Part shown: in pieces, positions 58,945-64,000 of the stretch
Layout: each line of letters begins with the position of its first letter
How positions within the stretch are numbered: the first letter of the stretch is position 1
From: Litomosoides sigmodontis
Taxonomy: Eukaryota; Nematoda; Chromadorea; Rhabditida; Onchocercidae
Assembly: GCA_963070105.1 (NCBI GenBank)
Contig: OY718804.1
Span: 1,285,220 to 1,349,219, forward strand
DNA length: 64,000 nt
Direction: 5' to 3'
The notes under the pieces: generated by a model
Seen by the model: the letters and a program-made list of their open reading frames with translations, nothing else
Databases searched by the model: none
Told to the model about the DNA's origin: nothing
Program-made: the position numbers and the translations under genes

Positions 58945-59605
58945 CACGTACCACGCACACGTACGTGAGTTACTTATATAGAAACATATTATATATGCCA
59001 AAAGTATTGATTTATGTGAAACGATACGTATCTGTTATATTTGATAGAGATGGAGAGAATAAATATATGAAAATGAACTTGTGGATTGCAAATAAATACC
59101 TTAATATATAGCATATTTATTAAGATGTAAGGCATGAAAATGCAATATAGTCGTGTAAAATACTATACATGCGTGATCGTACGTCACGCACATGTAAAAA
59201 TTTTACACAAAATATAAGTAAAATTAACCAAATACAATATGACACGCACATATAACATAAAACGTATATTATACGTGCACAACACAACATGCTACGTGAT
59301 ACGTGTGTAAAACAAGACGCTTATAATGCAAGTTACATGATATGTATAGGAATAAAACGTGACATTGTACATTAAAATAGATAAACAAGACGTCGTATAG
59401 CACGCATATAGCTCAAGAGACGTTACGTGACATGCGTAGAAACAAAACTTTGTATTATACGTGTATGATACAATACATAACATATATACGTGCATCTGCA
59501 TGTATGTATGACGTACGATATACGTATAGCAAGCAGAGAAAGCAAAAAAAAAGAACGTATGGAAAATTCAATAAGTCTTTTGTACGTGCAAACGATTACG
59601 TTCAA
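58945..59605. promoter_or_regulatory. ACGT/TACGTG-rich block upstream of ceh-43
   Basis: I count about 19 ACGT tetramers in about 650 bases of otherwise AT-rich DNA, many as TACGTG or CACGTACGTG, with looser repetition of AACAAGACG and ATACGTG words. It could be a decayed satellite or a cluster of bHLH/bZIP-type sites. Confidence 0.45.
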
Positions 59606-59764
59606 AAATTAATTATGAAAAAAAATGTTGAAAAAAAAAGTTTGAAATATAATTTTATGCTGGCATATTGTGCGTACATCTGCGGTCCGATGCACATCCT
59701 TGAAGTGAGTTAATGGATAGGCGTGCACGCAGAGTGACATGTGTCCACACAGGTTCACAAACAC

Positions 59765-59782
59765 CCACATGCATGCACACAC

Positions 59783-59820
<38 letters not shown>

Positions 59821-59825
59821 ACACA
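59765..59825. repeat. (CA)n microsatellite
   Basis: CA dinucleotides with a few CG or TA interruptions. Confidence 0.95.
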
Positions 59826-59933
59826 GGTAGCACATATATGCATGCGTCGTGAACACATTTACAGTTTGGAAATATAATTTTTTAATTACGAAAGTAAAAA
59901 TGTAAATTCTTTTGTTGTTTATATGTATGCATA

Positions 59934-59996
59934 TGTGTGTGTTTGTGTGTCTGTATGTGTGTGTGTGTGTGTGTCTGTGTCTGTGTCTGTGTGTTT
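59934..59996. repeat. (TG)n microsatellite
   Basis: TG dinucleotides with TCTG interruptions, about 110 bases after the CA run, so the two are in inverted orientation. Confidence 0.95.
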
Positions 59997-61976
59997 AGAT
60001 GGCTAAACTTAAAAAAGAAAAAAGAAATTTTTGCTCATAAATTCCATTTGAGAAAAGGAAAACTGATGGTTTAACGGTAAAGGATGCATTTTGATAAAAA
60101 TTATTCACCACTCATATATTTGAAACAAATTTTTAATATTATAATTTTTCCAATTTATTGCTATATATTTTAATTTAAATATTAGAAAACCAAAAAAAAG
60201 TGAGGATAAGGTAGATAAGATAGGGAAATAAAAGTTTATTGTCCAAAAAAAGTAGCAGCAGTGTGTGTGAACTGATAGGAAATATATATTTGAATTTTAA
60301 TTTTAACTTCATCGATCAGTGCACAACTTGCTAAAGTTCATTTGCAAATGTATCGCAGACAATTTCTATCACAATTTAATTTAGACTACCATTCTTTCCA
60401 GAATAAAGTTTGGAAATCCCACCATGGTGTTGCTTTAAGAAATTATATTGAGCGTATTACCGCACTGCGTAACTTTAAACTCTATTGAAGTTAAAATTAA
60501 GATTTTTTGAAAATCTACCATTTAACATGAAAGCTGCTAGCGGTTGAAAATTTAAGAATTGCATAAGAGGAAATTTTGAAAAACTTTCCCTTCCAAACAA
60601 CGTGATTACTTCCTTCTATTACGAAAATTTTGTCTTTTTCAAATTTCCTTACGCACTTTCAAAGATTCCATTCCTTCATCGACTCGTTGTGATTTTGAAT
60701 TTCCTCTTGTTTTCCGTACATAAGAAATAAGTTAGTTTTTTTTTTCAATTTCGAATTTTGCATCTTCATAATGTATTGTCTATCTAATTCGAGCGCAATT
60801 TGTGCCTGCTCTTTCGACACACTTCTTTATTTTGGTTTTGAAATTCGCTTCGCTGTTACAGCACGCTGAAATTAGACGAAATCAAAACTTCCTACAGAAT
60901 ACCATACCGTAATGTTAGGATTAAAATGAAGAAAATCGTTTACCAGGATTGTTAACGATTCCTGGGATTTCGGTGAATTTATTCTTTCCTCCTGTGCCGT
61001 CGTTAATTGTCACCGAAACGTACAACATTTTTGCGTCGTCTCAATCTACAAAATTACTAGAGATATTTTTAATTTAAAAAATGCTCATAAGTTCATTGTT
61101 GAAGTAATAAATTCAATGGTGTCATTTGCTTTTCAAGTAATTAGATAAATGAGTATTTTATTATTATATTGCATATTAGCTTACTGTTCCATGTGAAGAA
61201 AAGCAAACTTTAATTAATTTTAATAAATAATTAAAATTAACAGGTAAACAAATAAAATAGTAGAAAAAATGCAGAAATTTTTTAAAAAAAAAGAAATTAC
61301 AAAAATGATGTTTAAAAAAATGAATTAAATAGTCTATGCTTGCATTGGTTTGTAATTTTCAAAATTTATTTTTTTGGTCAAATTAGCAACAAATCCCAAA
61401 ATGCTTTCAACTTCCAACAACGTATCTAATTTTGTGCATCTCATTACTGCAAAAAAAAAACCAACAAGTAAAATGTTTTTTTTTTTATTTCTCAAAATTT
61501 CAAAAATTATTTTACACATAATGAGTTATATGGGGATAAATATTCCTTATTTACGGGATTTTTTGAAATTAGCTTTTCTGTGGGAAAATTAAATGATAAT
61601 GTATAAATAACCAGTAACGTGTATTAAAGATGTGTATTAAAGTTGAATTCCAAAAAAAGAAGAAATAGGCAGTATTAGAGAAGAACAACAAAATAAATGC
61701 AACAATTTTATCTAAAATAAACAAAGACAAAAAAAAATTAAAATAAACAAAAGCAACTGATCTAAAAATGTTTCAAAAAAAAAAATTTTTTCCTTCTTAA
61801 TCTGACAAAGTTAAAAAAATTTTCCTTCATATTAATTTAATTTTAATTTTGAGTAGAATTTCATTAACAAACTGAGCATGCATACGGCCATAAGGTAAAA
61901 ATATTTTCGCGATAGTTGGCTAAATTTGCCATCATAACTAAAATGACACATAATTTGCGTACATCTGTATTTATTG

Positions 61977-62053
61977 GTGTGTGTGTGTGTATGTCTGTCT
62001 GTGTGTGTGCGTGTGTGTGTGTGTCTGTTTGTGTGTGTGTGTGTGTGTGTGTG
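61977..62053. repeat. (TG)n microsatellite
   Basis: TG dinucleotides interrupted by TCTG and TATG. Confidence 0.95.
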
Positions 62054-64000
62054 TACGTATAATGAATAAGGATGATGACTGGTAATTATTGGTTAAGTTA
62101 ACTAACAATGTGCTTACAAACACAATATTCCACTGAATACACTCTTAAATAATTTTTTCCTAAATAATTGCAAGTAATCACCACTTAACGAAGTGATCAA
62201 TAACCAAAAATCAATAAATAATTAAAAATTTTTACACTCAAAACAAAATTTAAAAAAAAAAGACAAACAAATCTATCATTTAGTTGGTATGAAGAAACAT
62301 TTAAACTGGTATGAGCAAAAAAGAAAAAGTTAGAAAAAAATTATGCTAAAATTATTTCTCGTTTTTTTTTAAATTAAAAAAAAAATACGAGTAGATTTTT
62401 AAACAAAAAATTATCAACTAATAATTATTGCCTTTACATTTATGAAATTTTGTGCTTTTTTTGCTAACTTTTTCCGTTTACTCTCCCTTTTCTACTTGTT
62501 GTTTTTAATTTGCAATTGCCTGTTACAACAAAAATTATGTGCAAACATTATAACTTTTTATGCATACGGTAGGAGCAGAAAGCAGAAATAAGTGAAATAA
62601 TTTTGGTGCCTTTAAATTTCAATTTTTATTTTCGTTTTCTTTCCCTCTCTCTCTCTCTCTCTTTTGCTCACTTTATAAGGTATGATCAATTTTTTTTTTA
62701 CCAAAAAAAAAAACGTAAGGCTTCACTCACTCTGTGAAATGCTGAGGGATGATGAATTAACATGAATATGCAAAATGAGGTGCGCCACACCCAACCCAAT
62801 TTACTCGGATCAGGTGATACCACTTCATTGTTATCATCGTCGTCATCATCTCCATTTTAGTGCCATTTTTGTTGTTTGATATTGTTTGCGCACAGGCGCA
62901 TTTTGCATGCGACAGCAATTTTCACATTTTAAACTCACTCATTCAGGCATGATTTTCGACCTGGTTTCACGATGATTTCGTTCTTTCGTTTTTTTTTTTT
63001 TTAATTTTGTACAATTCCATTATGGTATTTTTTAGTTTGGAATTGTTTTGATGCTTACAGACTGATAGTTTGAGTGAAATAATCAAAATAGTCAAAATGA
63101 TTTTTGCGATTGAATAATTTTTGAAATTCTTTTTCAATTGATTGCTGAGCAATGTATGCAAGAAGAAAGAGGTGAAGCAGCAATACTTGATGTTAATTGT
63201 TTTGATTTTTAAACAAAAAATACTAATTTTAATTGACGCTTTGTTAAATTGCAGTAAATAATTTCTTTTCAAATATCAAGTTAAAAGTATTGATTGACAC
63301 ATTTCACAAAGCAAATTGAAACATTGGCATTTGAGAGAATACAATGTTCATTTTTAAAGCGCTAAATATTGCGAATTGAAATTACCCAATAAATTATTAC
63401 TTCACAAAAATTGCTCTCAACCATCATAGTTCATAGTTACAGTTAATGACGCATGTTTTATTTCATCATTCTTACGCTTATGTAAGTTTTTCACATTTAC
63501 CAGAAAAAATAGCTATCAAATTCACATGCATTTTATAGTCAAAAAATTCAAATTTAATAAGTTTGTAAAAATTTTAAGTTTCTCTTTCTGCTACTACTTT
63601 TGACAAATCTTTTCACAGTCATTTTTTGCAGCATTTATTTTGTAATCTAAAATTTGAAATTTAGCTAATTTATGTAAGTTTCAAGTTTTTTCCTTCTCTT
63701 TTCTTTTAAAACAATTTCACATAATCATTTTTCTCTCTTTTATCAAATCAAATTATTGTCCTTAAAAATTGCGGCATTATCACTTACGTACGCTAAAACA
63801 AAAAAAAAAATTACGTAACACAATACATTGATTTTGTGAGGAAAGAAATAAGTTTTGATATTGTGTCCTTGAAGATTGTCAAGTGAGTTGAGGGTATATG
63901 TGTTTACGTGTGATCAGATTGTTACTACGCCTATTATCGATGATCGAAATCTTATCGTAAATCGTAAAATGTCACCAATCACAAATGTAACACGTTGACA

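Larger units (their letters stand above)
58391..64000. other. 5.6 kb upstream flank of ceh-43, no gene seen
   Basis: No coding region could be supported on either strand. It contains an ACGT-rich block (58945-59605), (CA)n at 59765-59825, (TG)n at 59934-59996 and 61977-62053, a CT run at 62643-62663, and a short (TCATCG)-like stretch near 62835. Confidence 0.6.

Overview
The window reads as chromosomal DNA of a nematode, most likely a filarial or other spirurid parasite. It is strongly AT-rich (I estimate about 70% A+T by eye). Its genes are split into many small exons by introns that use the nematode 3' splice consensus (TTTTCAG/TTTTAG). Several start codons sit just downstream of an apparent trans-splice acceptor. 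The encoded proteins are nematode-like: an RDE-4-type dsRNA-binding protein, an NRF-6/OAC-type membrane acyltransferase and a CEH-43/Distal-less homeoprotein. I rebuilt gene models by hand from splice signals, reading-frame phase and family knowledge. No alignment or transcript data were available.

Layout. 276-5926 (+): 3' part of a coiled-coil gene resembling vertebrate SRCIN1/p140Cap and SKT/KIAA1217. 7396-7686 (+): an unrecognised two-exon coding-like fragment. 7796-8306 (-): small membrane protein resembling UQCC5/SMIM4. 9720-10090 (-): small single-membrane-span protein, probably mitochondrial. 11226-14251 (+): rde-4. 15535-17042 (-): coq-10. 17043-20160: no convincing gene. 20161-25809 (-): stt-3, 15 exons. 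27529-29041 (-): HDHD3-like HAD protein. 30408-32446 (+): rnf-113, head to head with the HAD gene. 32447-36219: no clear gene. 36220-44351 (+): 14-exon OAC/NRF-6-like acyltransferase that has lost its catalytic residues. 44352-49483: gene-poor. 49484-58390 (-): Distal-less/ceh-43 with huge low-complexity tracts and a 5.6 kb intron that splits the homeobox. 58391-64000: gene-free upstream flank with GT/CA repeats and a dense cluster of ACGT motifs.

Functionally these are mostly unlinked housekeeping genes: N-glycosylation (STT3), ubiquinone handling (COQ10), possible respiratory-complex assembly proteins, and splicing/ubiquitin (RNF113). They lie next to an RNAi factor and a developmental regulator. 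From memory, the C. elegans counterparts rde-4, coq-10, stt-3, rnf-113, the HDHD3 homologue and ceh-43 are all on chromosome III, so the window looks like conserved macrosynteny. The strongest oddities are the apparently catalytically dead acyltransferase, the ACGT-rich block upstream of the homeobox gene, a GC-AG intron in stt-3, and the low-complexity expansion of the Distal-less protein.
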